From assembly GCA_965242905.1 (NCBI GenBank), contig CBDETM010000002.1, forward strand, positions 1,488,001 to 1,552,000: a stretch of 64,000 nt of DNA, written 5' to 3'. The DNA comes from Bin5 sp965242905. GTDB taxonomy: Bacteria; Chloroflexota; Anaerolineae; Caldilineales; Caldilineaceae. A program made the position numbers and the translations under genes. This document shows positions 34,956-43,763 of this stretch, one piece after another. The notes under the pieces are model-generated. The model was given only the letters and a program-made list of their open reading frames with translations, had not been told where the DNA came from and did no database searches. Numbering within the stretch: the first letter of the stretch is position 1; every line of letters begins with the position of its first letter.

Positions 34956-35942
34956 ATGCTGGCCTATATTGTTCAACGTGTTCTGTTGATCATACCGATG
35001 CTGATTGCGATTTCGATTCTGTCGTTCGCCGTAATTCAGCTGCCGCCGGGCGATTTTCTGACTTCGTATGTTGCCCAGCTGCGGCAGGAGGGGGATGAGG
35101 TTGACGAGGCGGAGCTGGAGTCGCTGCGACAGCGTTACGGGCTGGGCCAGCCTGCGTATGTCCAGTATTTCAAGTGGATCTACGGTGTGTTGGTGAAGGG
35201 CGACTGGGGACAGTCGTTTGAGTGGCAGAAGCCGGTGAGTGAGTTGATCTGGGAACGCCTGGGGCTGACGATGGCGCTATCGATGGGGGCGCTGCTTGTC
35301 GGCTGGTTTATCGCAATACCGGTGGGGGTCTATTCGGCGACCCATCAATACTCGTGGCTGGATTATCTGATGACGACGTTCAGCTTTATCGGCCTGGGGA
35401 CACCGGGATTTCTGCTGGCGTTGATCGTGCTCTTTCTGGCCCAGTCCTGGCTGGGCATGAATGTGGGCGGCCTGTTCTCTGACGATTATGTTCTGGCACC
35501 GTGGAGCTGGCCGAAGATCGTGGATATGTTGAAGCACATCTGGGTGCCGATGTTGATCGTGGCGGTGAACGGCACGGCGGGCAACATCCGCATCACGCGC
35601 GCCAACCTGCTGGATGAGCTGAACAAGCCGTATGTGGAGACGGCGCGGGCGAAAGGCGTACGAGAAAGGGCGCTGATCTGGAAATATCCTGTGCGGGTGG
35701 CGCTCAACCCGTTTTTCAGCACGGTGGGCTGGTCGCTGGCGAGCCTGGTTTCGGGCACGACGCTGGTGGCGATGGTGTTGAGCCTGCAGACGACGGGGCC
35801 GCTGCTGCTGCGTTCGCTGACTTCGCAGGACATGTACCTGGCGGGCAGTTTTCTGTTTCTGCTGAGCACGCTGACGGTGATCGGGACGCTGCTGTCGGAT
35901 ATTCTGCTGGCGGTGGTTGATCCGCGTATACGGTTGGAGTGA
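34956..35942 (+). CDS. Peptide/oligosaccharide-type ABC transporter permease (DppB-like)
   Basis: A 328-residue B-type permease. N-terminal helix (VLLIIPMLIAISILSFAVI), QLPPGDFLTSYVAQLRQEG, five further helices, docking loop YVETARAKGVRERALIWKYP and LAVVDPRIRLE at the end. No C-type permease follows: the operon ends at a terminator-like hairpin near 36050. The missing partner could be the orphan C permease at 6865-8052, which has no B partner. Sequence is close to the B permease at 15355-16350. Confidence 0.93.
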   Translation: MLAYIVQRVLLIIPMLIAISILSFAVIQLPPGDFLTSYVAQLRQEGDEVDEAELESLRQRYGLGQPAYVQYFKWIYGVLVKGDWGQSFEWQKPVSELIWERLGLTMALSMGALLVGWFIAIPVGVYSATHQYSWLDYLMTTFSFIGLGTPGFLLALIVLFLAQSWLGMNVGGLFSDDYVLAPWSWPKIVDMLKHIWVPMLIVAVNGTAGNIRITRANLLDELNKPYVETARAKGVRERALIWKYPVRVALNPFFSTVGWSLASLVSGTTLVAMVLSLQTTGPLLLRSLTSQDMYLAGSFLFLLSTLTVIGTLLSDILLAVVDPRIRLE

Positions 35943-36049
35943 GACTTCAGTTTTTAGTAGTCAGTTTTTAGTTTTTAGTGGCGTGCTGCTGCGGAGGGGG
36001 TTGGTGGGACTGTAGGGGTTTGGGAAGATTATATTTTTGTTGCTGGCGG

Positions 36050-36074
36050 CCTCGCTTTTGGGCGGGGTTTTTTT
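36050..36074 (+). terminator. Probable intrinsic terminator after permease B
   Basis: CCTCGC (36050-36055), a six-base loop, GCGGGG (36062-36067) with one G-U pair, followed by seven T (36068-36074). It closes the rightward operon about 110 bases after the permease stop and faces a convergent gene. Confidence 0.55.
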
Positions 36075-36153
36075 GTTGTCTGGTGCTGGGAAAGCGGTTG
36101 TTGGAGGATGTTGTCTGAACAGGGAATTGGGGGATTTGAGAGATGGGGCCGGG

Positions 36154-37272
36154 TCAGGTTTTGTCGGTGCGGTAGAAGGCGACCTGGTCTTCGTCGAGTT
36201 GGATGCCGAGGCCGGGTGCGGATGGGGGGCGGGCTTCGCCGGCGCGGATGGGGAGGGGGTCCTGGAGGAGGTCGGTGTCATAGAAGAAGGGGCTGAGGAT
36301 GTCGCAGGGGAAGGTTTCGGCGTCAATGGCCTGGGTTGCCATGGCGAGGTGAATCATGGCGGCGTTGCCGATGCCGAGCTCAAGGTTGCTGCCGACGGTG
36401 CAGACGAGGCCGGCGGCTTGGGCGACGGCGGCGACGTTGCGGGTGGGGGCGATGCCGCCCTTGCCGACGTAGAGGGAGATGACGTCGGCGGCCTGGGCGC
36501 GGGCGACGGCCATGGCATCCTGGGGCGAGTAGACTATTTCGTCGGCCATGACAGGCAGATGTGTGCGGCGGCGGACGTCGGCGAGCCAGGAGACGTCCTG
36601 GTCGGGTGTGGGCTGCTCGACGAAGTAGATGTCGTAGGGGTAGAGCTGCGGGATTGTCTGGACGGCGGTGCGGACGGACCAGCCGCCGTTGGCGTCTACG
36701 CCGAGGCGTACGTCGGGGCCGATTGCTTCACGGACGGCGGCGACGCGGGCCACGTCTTCGGCGGGGTCGAGGCCGACCTTGACTTTCATGGTGTCGAAGC
36801 CATGGTCGACGGCCCAGGCGGCGATGGCGGCTGCCTGTTGGGGCGCCAGGCCGGAGACTGAGAACTTGGTCTTGACACGGTCGCGGACGGGGCCGCCGAG
36901 GAGGCGGTAGAGGGGCAGGCCGGCGACCTTGCCGAGGATGTCCCAGAGGGCCATTTCGATGCCGGCCTTGGTGAAGGGGTTGTTGGCGACGGCGGCGTTG
37001 ACGGCGGCCATGAGGCGCTCGATTTGGGTGGGATCCTGGCCGGTGAGCAGGGGCGCGAGGATACTGCCGATGAAGTGGGCGGCGGTGACCTGATCTTCGC
37101 CGCTCCAGATTGGGGTGCAGGAGACTTCGCCAAGGCCCTCGATGCCTTCGTCGGTGTGGATTCTGACGAGGAGGAAGGGGGACTCGGTATGGCCGCCGCG
37201 GCCGCCGCGGATGGCCCTTTCGGGACTGATGGGAACGTTGACGGGAATTGTTTCGATTCTCGTTATCTTCAC
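36154..37272 (-). CDS. Muconate-lactonizing-type enolase superfamily enzyme
   Basis: A 372-residue enolase-superfamily member of the MLE subgroup. Catalytic KxK is K163/K165 (MKVKVG), metal ligands D193 (VDANG), E219 (FVEQP) and D244 (ADE), and the second-side Lys is K271 (YVGKGG). This set is used by cycloisomerases, dipeptide epimerases, o-succinylbenzoate synthases and N-acyl amino acid racemases; which applies is unclear, but sugar-operon company favours a carbohydrate-acid or cycloisomerase reaction. The start is GTG overlapping the stop of the upstream deacetylase gene (GTGA), so the two are translationally coupled. Last gene of the leftward CUT1 operon. Confidence 0.92.
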   Translation of the reverse strand: MKITRIETIPVNVPISPERAIRGGRGGHTESPFLLVRIHTDEGIEGLGEVSCTPIWSGEDQVTAAHFIGSILAPLLTGQDPTQIERLMAAVNAAVANNPFTKAGIEMALWDILGKVAGLPLYRLLGGPVRDRVKTKFSVSGLAPQQAAAIAAWAVDHGFDTMKVKVGLDPAEDVARVAAVREAIGPDVRLGVDANGGWSVRTAVQTIPQLYPYDIYFVEQPTPDQDVSWLADVRRRTHLPVMADEIVYSPQDAMAVARAQAADVISLYVGKGGIAPTRNVAAVAQAAGLVCTVGSNLELGIGNAAMIHLAMATQAIDAETFPCDILSPFFYDTDLLQDPLPIRAGEARPPSAPGLGIQLDEDQVAFYRTDKT

Positions 37273-38987
37273 TTGGTACCTTCCCCGTTGGAATAGTCGA
37301 ATCGATAGGGAATGCCGGGGGCGAGATCGCTGAAGGTGATCGTTGCGTAGCGGCGACCCCAGCGTTCCTGCCGGCCTGTCTGGCCGGTTGTGCGGGGCGC
37401 GCCCAGCGCGGGCGGCAGGAGGAGGGTTGCGGCGGGCAGGGGAGAGGCGGCGTGGAGGGTTCCTCCTTCAGCGTCGAGTGTGATGCACAGCTGGTCGCGA
37501 CATTCGGTCCAGTCGAGCCAGTCGTCGGCGGAGAGGATCGGCATTCCCTCGGCGACGGCGGTGTCCCAGTTGCCCTCGATAAGGGGGCTGGAGTAGGTGG
37601 CAAAGCTGACAGGGTGGGAGTTGAGGGCGACGGGCGTGTAGTAGCGGCGGGCGGCACGGCGGATGATGGCGCCGGTCTCTTCGAGGGCGCGTTCGACGGG
37701 CCATTTGAAGCTGAATACGAATTCGGGGTGGATGAGGCACTCCTCGGTCCAGTGGGTGGGCTGCTGGAAGCAGTCGATGAGGGCGCCGGCCTCGTCGACG
37801 AAGCGGAGTGGACGTCCAGAGCCGCACATATAGCCGAGAAAGGGCGAGACGGCGATGTAGTTGAGGTCCATGCGGACGCCGAGATCGGAGAGATCGCGGG
37901 CGGCGTCAACGTAGCCGCGCCAGCGGACGGCGTGTTGGCGGACCGTGCGGACGGGGCGGCCGAACTCGCGCTGGTAGCGCTCGATGTTTTGGGCGAGCAT
38001 GGGTCCGACGAGAGCGCTTTGCGGCTCCTCGATCTTCATCTGGCGCACGGTATCGGCTTCGAGGGCGGGGTGGACGCTGAAGGTATGGCCGTCGGCTTCC
38101 CAGGCCTCGATATGGTCGCGGGTCAGGTTGGTATTGGGAACGACATAGAAGGTGCAGCGGGCCCGGCGTCGGCGCAGGCCGTCGAGCAGGGTTTCGAACT
38201 GGGGGAGAGTCGACCAGTCGTCGTCGCTGGTCATGATGAGAGCGCTGCTCTGGCCGGCTTGGGGGTAGTACCAGAGGCGCGGGCGGGGCGCGAGCTCCTC
38301 GATCAGGCGGGCGAGCAGGGCGGTGTGGAGGTCGGCCTGCGGGATCAGCATCTGCTCCGGCGGAAGCTGTCCGACGAAGAGCTCGCTGGGGCGGTAGATG
38401 CCGTCGAGGCCGGCGAAGCAGAGGTCGACATGGTCGGGGTTGCCCTGGCGGAGGCGGGCGACGGTGTAGGGGAGGTCGTAGGCGAAGAGGACGGCGGCGC
38501 CGCGGCCGACTTGAGTGGACACAACTGCGGGCGTTTCCTCTTCCGTGCCGTTTGCGGAAGTGCGGATTGCGGCCAGTTGGCTGATGGTCTCTGCGGCGTC
38601 CCACGACCATGCGACGGCGGGGGTCAGGACTTGGACCGATTCGCTGCACAGACCCTGCAAGGCGGTTTGATTGGTGTCGATGTGCAGCAGGCCGGCGTCG
38701 AGGCCGCGGTAGGAGGGACGCAGACCCAGTTCTTCGGTCAGCTGGGGTTCGGGCTGAAAGGCGATGAGCCGTCCGCCATCCTGCACGAAGTCGACCAGCT
38801 GGCCTATGTGGGCGCGGCTGAGCGCGGCGCGCGGCAGGATGATGAGATCGTGCGGGCCAAGGAGATTTGCGTCCAGCACGCTGATATCCTCTTCGAAAAA
38901 GTCAACGAAGCCTTCCATGCGCAGGATTTCGGCAAGATAGTAGCTGTAGCGGCTGCGGGCTTCTCCCGCATTGTGGAACAGGAGCAT
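37269..38987 (-). CDS. GATase-like plus NodB-like polysaccharide deacetylase fusion
   Basis: About 572 residues from ATG 38987 (an in-frame TTG at 39023 is an alternative). Residues 1-230 resemble a ThuA/glutamine-amidotransferase-like flavodoxin fold (MLLFHNAGE, DLIILPRAALS, GGRLIAFQPEP) without an obvious catalytic Cys-His-Glu triad. From about 245 comes a NodB-like barrel: ALIMTSDDDW (D255-D257, metal/base), then HTFSVHP (H301, H306). Such domains remove N- or O-acetyl groups from sugars. No signal peptide is seen, so the enzyme is likely cytoplasmic and acts on imported oligosaccharide. It lies between the Gfo/Idh and MLE-type genes of the operon. Confidence 0.75.
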   Translation of the reverse strand: MLLFHNAGEARSRYSYYLAEILRMEGFVDFFEEDISVLDANLLGPHDLIILPRAALSRAHIGQLVDFVQDGGRLIAFQPEPQLTEELGLRPSYRGLDAGLLHIDTNQTALQGLCSESVQVLTPAVAWSWDAAETISQLAAIRTSANGTEEETPAVVSTQVGRGAAVLFAYDLPYTVARLRQGNPDHVDLCFAGLDGIYRPSELFVGQLPPEQMLIPQADLHTALLARLIEELAPRPRLWYYPQAGQSSALIMTSDDDWSTLPQFETLLDGLRRRRARCTFYVVPNTNLTRDHIEAWEADGHTFSVHPALEADTVRQMKIEEPQSALVGPMLAQNIERYQREFGRPVRTVRQHAVRWRGYVDAARDLSDLGVRMDLNYIAVSPFLGYMCGSGRPLRFVDEAGALIDCFQQPTHWTEECLIHPEFVFSFKWPVERALEETGAIIRRAARRYYTPVALNSHPVSFATYSSPLIEGNWDTAVAEGMPILSADDWLDWTECRDQLCITLDAEGGTLHAASPLPAATLLLPPALGAPRTTGQTGRQERWGRRYATITFSDLAPGIPYRFDYSNGEGTK

Positions 38988-39078
38988 AGTTGGGGCCTCG
39001 TTCTCTGTAGGTGGGCCGGTCAACGGTAGAGCAGCCCTCGTGAAGTACTTTTTCTGCGTTGCGTTGGAAACAAGCTTA

Positions 39079-40194
39079 TCAGTCGAAGGTTGGAATGGCG
39101 ATTGCGCCGCCTCCCTGCTGGGCGGATTGGAGGGCGCAGATACCGGCGGCGATGGAGCGGGCGGCCTCGCGGGGGCCGATGGCGGGCTCTTCGTCGTCGA
39201 TGATGGCTTTGAGGAAGTGTTGGGCCTGCTCGATCTCCATGGTGCCGTGTCCGAGGGAATGCCGGCGCTGGATGGCGGGATTGCTCCAGTTGGGCACGGA
39301 GACGGGCGCCATGCGGCGGGCGCCGGCGATCCTGTCGTGGTAGTGATAGTTGATGGTGTCCTCGATTGCGCCGCCCTGGTCGCGGGTACGTTCGAAGGAG
39401 CCGGCGCTGCCGTAGACGGAATAGTAGAGGCAGTAGGGGCGGACCATGCCGTAGGATACGGTCACTTTGGCGGCGGCGCCGTTGGTTGCTTTGAAGAGGG
39501 CGACGGTGGTGTGGGTGGTCTGCCAGCGGGACTGTTGTTGGGCGTGATAGGCCTGGGCTTCGATGAAGTCGACGCCCATGAGCCAGCGCAGGGTGTCGAT
39601 GGCGTGGGGGCCGCCGCCGAGGAGGGTGGTCTGGGGCGTGTGCGGGTGGATGCGCCAGTGGTCGGGTGGGCGGTCTCTGACGATGTCGTGCATGGTGTGG
39701 AGGTATTCGCCCTCGCCGTAGAAGATTTCGCCGAGGTCGCCGGTGCGTATCATGCGCTGCACGTCGCGCAGGCAGAAGGCGTAGCGGACCTGGTTGCCCA
39801 TGTGGTATTTGAGGCCGTGACGGTCGGTGAGCTCGATGATGCGCCGACACTCTTCGAGGGTAGTCGCCATTGGGATCTCGGAGAGGACGTGCTTGCCGGC
39901 TTCGAGGGCCATGATGGCGTGGCGGCCGTGGAGGTGATCGGGGGTGGCGACGACGATGAGATCGATGCGGGGGTCGTCGAGCATGGCTTCGTAGGTGGGG
40001 AAGCGGGTATCGACGCCGAATTCGTGTGCTATGCGGGCGGCGAGGTGATGATCCTGGTCGCAGAGGGCGGTGACGGTGGCGCCGTCCAGGAGTTGGAAGG
40101 CGCGCAGGTGGGAGCGGCCCTGGCCGAGGCCGAGTACGCCGACGCGGATGGTCCCTTTGTGTTTAGACGACGCATGTCCGTTCGAGTTTTCCAT
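39079..40194 (-). CDS. Gfo/Idh/MocA family oxidoreductase with altered EKP motif
   Basis: A 371-residue protein with an N-terminal NAD(P)-binding Rossmann domain (GVLGLGQGRSHLRAF) and a C-terminal alpha/beta domain. The canonical EKP with the catalytic Lys reads SEIPMATT, so Lys is replaced by Ile. A substrate-side NQVRYAF follows. Loss of the Lys also occurs, with a different replacement, in the paralogue at 12452-13654. It may act as a dehydrogenase using another acid/base, or in another redox or hydrolytic role. It follows the two sugar permease genes, consistent with metabolism of the imported sugar. Confidence 0.88.
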   Translation of the reverse strand: MENSNGHASSKHKGTIRVGVLGLGQGRSHLRAFQLLDGATVTALCDQDHHLAARIAHEFGVDTRFPTYEAMLDDPRIDLIVVATPDHLHGRHAIMALEAGKHVLSEIPMATTLEECRRIIELTDRHGLKYHMGNQVRYAFCLRDVQRMIRTGDLGEIFYGEGEYLHTMHDIVRDRPPDHWRIHPHTPQTTLLGGGPHAIDTLRWLMGVDFIEAQAYHAQQQSRWQTTHTTVALFKATNGAAAKVTVSYGMVRPYCLYYSVYGSAGSFERTRDQGGAIEDTINYHYHDRIAGARRMAPVSVPNWSNPAIQRRHSLGHGTMEIEQAQHFLKAIIDDEEPAIGPREAARSIAAGICALQSAQQGGGAIAIPTFD

Positions 40195-40220
40195 TTGCGT
40201 TTACTCTTCGCCAGTGATGC

Positions 40221-41144
40221 TCACTGTTTGACACCGGTAAAGACGATACCTTGTATAAAGTAGCGCTGGGCGAGGGCATAGAGCAGGATGCAGGGGAAGC
40301 TGACCATGACGCTGGCCGCCATGAGCAGGTGCCACTGCGTGACCTGATAGCCGCGGAAGAGGTTGATGCCGAGGGCGAGGGTGTATTTCTCGGTGGTGCT
40401 GAGGAAGATGAGCGGGTTGAAGAAATCGTTCCAGTGGTTGAGGAAGGAGAAGACGGCGACAACGCCGAGGGCGGGGCGCGACTGGGGCAGAATGATGTGA
40501 CGATAGATGCCGAAGGTGCTGGCGCCGTCGATGCGGCCGGCGTCGTCGAGGTCGAGGGGCAGGCGCATGTAGAATTGGCGCAGCAGGAAGATGAAGAAGG
40601 CGCCGCCGCCGAGCCAGTAGGGCACGATGAGGGGGGCGTAGGTGTCGAGCCAGCCGAGTATGCGAAAGAGGATGAAGGTGGGGATGAGGGTGACCTGATA
40701 GGGGATCATAATGGTGGCGAGCAGGATCAGGAAGAGCAGGTCGCGTCCGGGGAAACGGAGACGGGCGAAGCCGAAGGCGACGAGGCTGGAGGAGATCAGC
40801 TGGCCGAGCAGGGCGAGTGCGGTGACGAAGACGGTGTTCCAGGCAAAGCGGACGAAGGGGATCGCCTCAAGTACGGCGGGGTAGTTTTCAGGGCGCCACG
40901 GGTTGGGGATCCATTCAGGCGGGAAGATGAAGATGCGGCCACTGTCCTTGAGGCTGGAGGAGAGTAGCCAGACGAGGGGGATCATCATCACGCAGGCGCC
41001 GGCAAAGAGGATGGGATAGATGATGAGCTTCTGGAGCAGGTCGCGGCGGCGTCTGCTGGCCAGCCAGTGGGGGGAGGCTGGAGCGGCGCCGAGCTCGATC
41101 TGTCCGCCGTCAGTGACGGGTGCGGGGCGGCGTGTGTTGCTCAC
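40221..41144 (-). CDS. Carbohydrate ABC transporter permease (MalG/CUT1 type)
   Basis: A 307-residue inner-membrane subunit. A hydrophilic N-terminal stretch is followed by six predicted helices, and the EAA-type loop reads DDAGRIDGASTFGIYRHIILP, which docks the ATPase. It overlaps the upstream permease by GTGA. It forms a heterodimer with that permease. No MalK/MsmK-like ATPase gene is in this operon, so a shared ATPase from elsewhere in the genome must power it. Confidence 0.93.
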   Translation of the reverse strand: MSNTRRPAPVTDGGQIELGAAPASPHWLASRRRRDLLQKLIIYPILFAGACVMMIPLVWLLSSSLKDSGRIFIFPPEWIPNPWRPENYPAVLEAIPFVRFAWNTVFVTALALLGQLISSSLVAFGFARLRFPGRDLLFLILLATIMIPYQVTLIPTFILFRILGWLDTYAPLIVPYWLGGGAFFIFLLRQFYMRLPLDLDDAGRIDGASTFGIYRHIILPQSRPALGVVAVFSFLNHWNDFFNPLIFLSTTEKYTLALGINLFRGYQVTQWHLLMAASVMVSFPCILLYALAQRYFIQGIVFTGVKQ

Positions 41145-42061
41145 CTCTGCCTCAGCTCGCCTTCATAGTAGACCCAGAGCGCGGAGGAGCGGAAGACCAC
41201 TATTGTAAGTACCAGAATCACGGCAAACAGGACCCAGGCCAGAGCGGAAGCGTAGCCCATGCGGAAGAACTGAAAGGCGTTCTGGTAGAGATAGAGCACG
41301 TAGAAGAGGGTGGCGTAGCGGGGGCCGCCCTCGGTCATGATGAAAGGCTGCACGAAGATCTGGAAGGATGCGATCATGTTGATGACGAGGTTGAAGAAGA
41401 TCACCGGTGTCATCATTGGAATGGTGACGTTGCGGAACTTCACCCAGACGCCGGCGCCGTCGATTTCGGCGGCTTCGTAGAGGTCGGTGGGGATGCCCTG
41501 GAGGCCGGCGAGGTAGATGAGCATGGGTGCGCCGACGGTCCAGAGGCTCATGAGAATCAGCGAAGGCAGGGCCCAGCGCGTGTGTCCCAGCCAGAGGGGG
41601 CCATCGATGCCGACCAGGGCCAGCATCATATTGAGGAGGCCGAACTCGGGGTTGAAGATCCAGAGCCAGAGCATGGTGCTGGCAATGACGGGAACCAGTG
41701 AGGGGATGTAGTAGACGGTGCGCCAGAGGCTGACGAAGCGCACTTTCTGATTCATGAGGAGGGCGACGGCGAAGGAGAGGGCCAGACCCATGGGCACGCT
41801 GGCGAAGACGTAGATGGACGAAACTTTGAGCGCCTGCCAGAAGAGGCGGTCATTGACCAGTTGATCGAAGTTGCGCAGCCCGACGAAGGTGGGCGGGCGG
41901 ATTACTTCATAGTCGGTCAGGCTCAGATAGAATGAGGCGATGATGGGGCCGACGACAAAGAGTACGAGGCCGACCAGCCAGGGCATGATGAAGAGGTAGC
42001 CCTCGAACGCCTCGCGACGGATGTGGGCGGGCATCCGCCGGAATGCAGGCAGCAGTTGCAT
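41141..42061 (-). CDS. Carbohydrate ABC transporter permease (MalF/UgpA/CUT1 type)
   Basis: About 306 residues from ATG 42061 (a TTG at 42073 is possible). Six helices with the first near GYLFIMPWLVGLVLFVVG, and the EAA loop EAAEIDGAGVWVKFRNVTIP. Normal length for the family. The upstream flank is occupied by a long stem-loop (42071-42117) that lies between it and the binding-protein stop, so ribosome access may depend on that structure or on coupling. Partner of the permease at 40221-41144. Confidence 0.92.
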   Translation of the reverse strand: MQLLPAFRRMPAHIRREAFEGYLFIMPWLVGLVLFVVGPIIASFYLSLTDYEVIRPPTFVGLRNFDQLVNDRLFWQALKVSSIYVFASVPMGLALSFAVALLMNQKVRFVSLWRTVYYIPSLVPVIASTMLWLWIFNPEFGLLNMMLALVGIDGPLWLGHTRWALPSLILMSLWTVGAPMLIYLAGLQGIPTDLYEAAEIDGAGVWVKFRNVTIPMMTPVIFFNLVINMIASFQIFVQPFIMTEGGPRYATLFYVLYLYQNAFQFFRMGYASALAWVLFAVILVLTIVVFRSSALWVYYEGELRQR

Positions 42062-42070
42062 GGTAGTGAC

Positions 42071-42117
42071 CAAACAGAATGGGGAGACGGCAGTTCACCG
42101 TCTCCCCATTTTCTGTT
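42071..42117 (-). promoter_or_regulatory. Intercistronic stem-loop after the sugar-binding protein
   Basis: A perfect 13-pair stem (AATGGGGAGACGG 42078-42090 with CCGTCTCCCCATT 42098-42110) and a seven-base loop; outer AACAGAA/TTCTGTT bases extend it past a two-base bulge. It lies between the binding-protein stop and the first permease start, the same place as hairpins in the peptide-type operons. Confidence 0.7.
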
Positions 42118-42129
42118 GCATAGGAGGGT

Positions 42130-43449
42130 CTACTGGTCCCACTCGGCGGGGCGGCGGGCGAAGATCTCTTCGACGGCGGCGCAGGCGCGTTCGGTGGCTT
42201 CTTCAACGGTGGCCTCGCCGGACCAGACGACGGAGAGCTCCTGGCCGACGGCGCTCCACCATTCGCCGGTGTCGGGCGTCGGATAGTAGTCGTGACCGTA
42301 GTTGGCGAAGTCGCTGGTGGCAACGCTGATGTCCTGGGGCTGGTGGAGGGCGAGGTAGGCTTCGCTTTCCACGACTGCGGTCAGTCCGGGCACGCCGTTG
42401 GCCATCATACCGGTCTGGCCGCCCTCGCCCATGAGGAACTTGACGAGCTGCCAGGACTCTTCAATATGGTCGCTACTGCTGAGGACGGACCAGGCGTTGG
42501 AGCCCATCTGGACGCTGCGGATGCCGGTATCGGGGTGGGCGGGCATGTGGGCGAAGTCCCAGTCGAAGCCGGCCTGGCGGATCTGACCTTCCTGCCAGGT
42601 GCCGCCGAAGTAGATGGCGACCTTGCCGGTGAGGAAGGGATTCTCCTGCCCCTGCAGGGTAACCGGTGCGGGCATGACCTCGTGCAGGAAGATGAGGTCG
42701 GCTATGTACTGGAGGCCGGCCTGTGATTCGGGGGAGGTCAGGGTACAGCTGGCGCGGTCGTCGCTGAGGACGGTGCCGCCGGCGCCGTGGATGAAGGAGG
42801 CGCCCCAGTAAGGGGGATTAAGCGGGCTGATGTAGAGACCCCACTGGTCGTTGTCGGGGTCGGTGAGCTGGTCGGCGTAGGAGAGCATGTCGTCCCAGGT
42901 CCAGTCGGCGGAGGGGAAGTCGAGTCCGGCCGCGGCCAGCAGGTCCTTGTTAATGTAGAGGACCTGGCCGCCGGCGTAGAGGAGACCGCCGTAGAGGCCG
43001 CCCTTCCAGCCCCATTCGGGCTCCATGTCGTAGAAGTAGGCGTCCATGTCGACCTGGTCGGCCTCGATGAAGGGTACCAGGTCCACAAACATGCCGCGGG
43101 CGGCGCCGGGGATGACCCAGTTCATCTGGTTGATGGTGATGTCGGGGGCGGTGCCGGCGGCGAACTCGGTCTGCAGTTTGTCCCAGTAGGCGTCGATGGG
43201 ACGGAACTCGACTTTCACGCTGATGTTGGGATTCTGCTCGCGGAAGCCGTCGATGGTCTGCTCCAGTGTATTGTTCCAGGCGTCGCCGAGGCCGTAGGAA
43301 GCGAGGCGGATTTCGACCATTTCGGCGCCGGATCCACCGTCACCGCCGGCGGGGGCGGCGATGGGGGCGCAGGCGCTGAGCAGGAAAAGGCACAGAATGG
43401 AAATTGCAAGCGGTGTCTGGAATCTGGTTCTTCCGGAATACAACTTCAT
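42130..43449 (-). CDS. Sugar ABC transporter substrate-binding lipoprotein (family 1)
   Basis: A 439-residue family-1 binding protein. The open frame extends further upstream, but the ATG at 43449 has AGGAGG nine bases ahead and starts a proper lipoprotein signal: basic N terminus, hydrophobic AISILCLFLLSAC with Cys27 as the lipidation site, then an Ala/Pro/Gly linker. The mature part is typical of CUT1 receptors (QTIDGFREQNPNISVKVEF, GTAPDITINQMNW). It heads the operon binding protein, MalF-type, MalG-type, Gfo/Idh, deacetylase fusion, MLE-type. The ligand is probably an oligosaccharide or acetylated sugar given the deacetylase (inference). Confidence 0.94.
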   Translation of the reverse strand: MKLYSGRTRFQTPLAISILCLFLLSACAPIAAPAGGDGGSGAEMVEIRLASYGLGDAWNNTLEQTIDGFREQNPNISVKVEFRPIDAYWDKLQTEFAAGTAPDITINQMNWVIPGAARGMFVDLVPFIEADQVDMDAYFYDMEPEWGWKGGLYGGLLYAGGQVLYINKDLLAAAGLDFPSADWTWDDMLSYADQLTDPDNDQWGLYISPLNPPYWGASFIHGAGGTVLSDDRASCTLTSPESQAGLQYIADLIFLHEVMPAPVTLQGQENPFLTGKVAIYFGGTWQEGQIRQAGFDWDFAHMPAHPDTGIRSVQMGSNAWSVLSSSDHIEESWQLVKFLMGEGGQTGMMANGVPGLTAVVESEAYLALHQPQDISVATSDFANYGHDYYPTPDTGEWWSAVGQELSVVWSGEATVEEATERACAAVEEIFARRPAEWDQ

Positions 43450-43541
43450 TGAAGGGGACCTCCTGGCGCTATGGATTGAAGATGGGGATTGGACGGTCAT
43501 CGGGCCGGTGTTGGTGGTCCGGCTGATGCACACGTTTCGGA

Positions 43542-43569
43542 AGTATATCAGTTTTGGGAGAGAAGCCAA
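43542..43569 (-). promoter_or_regulatory. Promoter for the CUT1 sugar operon
   Basis: Minus strand: TTGGCT (43569-43564), 16-base spacer, TATACT (43547-43542). Leader of about 85 bases to the binding-protein ATG. Confidence 0.5.
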
Positions 43570-43734
43570 TTCCAGCAGGGCCTGGGGAGATCGCGGGGGT
43601 TCAGGAGTCGGTGCGGGGGCGTCGTGCGGCCGCAGTTCGGGGTGGCGAAGGGACAAATCGGCGGGGATGACCGGCCTATTGGGGCCTAGCGGGGCCGCTT
43701 CGCCATCAGGTTTTACGAAATTTGAAATTGGGGG

Positions 43735-43763
43735 TTGACTTTTTTAAGATTCTTGTGTATTAT
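43735..43763 (+). promoter_or_regulatory. Promoter for the DUF2089 cluster
   Basis: TTGACT (43735-43740), 17-base spacer, TATTAT (43758-43763), in a locally AT-rich stretch. It lies about 50 bases upstream of the first gene of the rightward cluster. A strong match to a vegetative sigma factor promoter. Confidence 0.7.

Noticed and set aside
37248..39029. 593-codon open frame antisense to the deacetylase fusion
   Set aside because: Low-complexity Gly/Ala/Val/Glu composition and no motif; the opposite strand has NodB motifs and proper operon overlaps.
43450..43656. N-terminal extension of the sugar-binding lipoprotein
   Set aside because: A lipoprotein signal and AGGAGG are present at ATG 43449; the extension is Pro-rich and lacks a ribosome binding site.
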